Shown here: piece after piece, positions 63,998 through 64,000 of the stretch
How positions within the stretch are numbered: position 1 is the first letter of the stretch
How the letters are laid out: each line of letters opens with the position of its first letter
Source of the DNA: Sulfurospirillum sp. UBA4058
GTDB lineage: Bacteria > Campylobacterota > Campylobacteria > Campylobacterales > Sulfurospirillaceae
Length of the DNA stretch: 64,000 nt
NCBI GenBank assembly: GCA_002382085.1
Contig: DFZK01000012.1
Coordinates: 303,494-367,493 of the forward strand
Reading direction: 5' to 3'
Program-made: the position numbers and the translations under genes
The notes under the pieces: model-generated
Database searches by the model: none
What the model was told of the DNA's origin: nothing
Seen by the model: the letters and a program-made list of their open reading frames with translations, nothing else

Positions 63998-64000
63998 CAT

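Overview
The window reads as one contiguous chromosomal piece of a Campylobacterota (Epsilonproteobacteria) genome, most likely Sulfurospirillum or a close relative. As I recall the Campylobacter jejuni map, several blocks follow it: lptE-leuS-secF-secD-yajC-lnt-metK; aat-clpA-clpS-thioredoxin-smpB-ispE-csrA-truB-helicase; rplS-trmD-rimM-KH-rpsP-ffh; waaA-zinc ribbon-nif3-glyQ-DUF3972-purE-U32-cheZ-glnA; and ftsI-fliE-flgC-flgB. No prophage, insertion sequence, CRISPR array or plasmid module was found.

Layout. 1-8145: Sec translocon (yajC, secD, secF), leuS, start of lptE, lnt and metK. 8146-16406: a nine-gene minus-strand run from a UvrD-type helicase through truB, csrA, ispE, smpB, a thioredoxin lipoprotein, clpS and clpA to aat. 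16566-22082: a LysR regulator, then pyrB, pabB, pabC, pepF and a possible SspB-type adaptor. 22196-27110: mixed single genes (glycine-zipper protein, bioD, an AT-rich orphan, AraC regulator, aminotransferase, DUF89). 27191-30694: ribosome maturation operon and ffh. 30863-38107: a long minus-strand housekeeping operon led by cheZ. 38199-40480: PHP phosphatase and glnA. 40620-47925: alaS, a CopD-like protein, maf, bioF, an ABC ATPase and PBP1A. 48024-54589: a GH17 membrane glucosidase followed by a more accessory stretch (APC permease, receiver-domain protein, orphans, a collapsed SDR pseudogene). 54707-61427: hemH, ftsI with early flagellar basal-body genes under a sigma-54 promoter, then ftsW, murG and an acetyltransferase. 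61484-64000: tRNA-Arg, three small genes and the 5S rRNA with its processing stem; the rRNA operon continues past the right edge.

The signal that ordinary annotation does not explain is a short palindrome, core TTACATGTAA, usually extended to CTTTACATGTAAAG. I counted 21 exact copies by eye plus about a dozen one-mismatch copies, in both coding and intergenic DNA, sometimes as paired arms of larger inverted repeats. In proteins it leaves the tetrapeptides LHVK or FTCK in unrelated genes. It looks like a highly iterated palindrome of unknown function. Other leads: a CTT-TGA +1 junction between pabB and pabC with no normal start codon for pabC; a possible SspB-like ClpXP adaptor close to smpB, clpS, clpA and aat; a metK leader with paired repeats; and an SDR gene reduced to its first and last codons.
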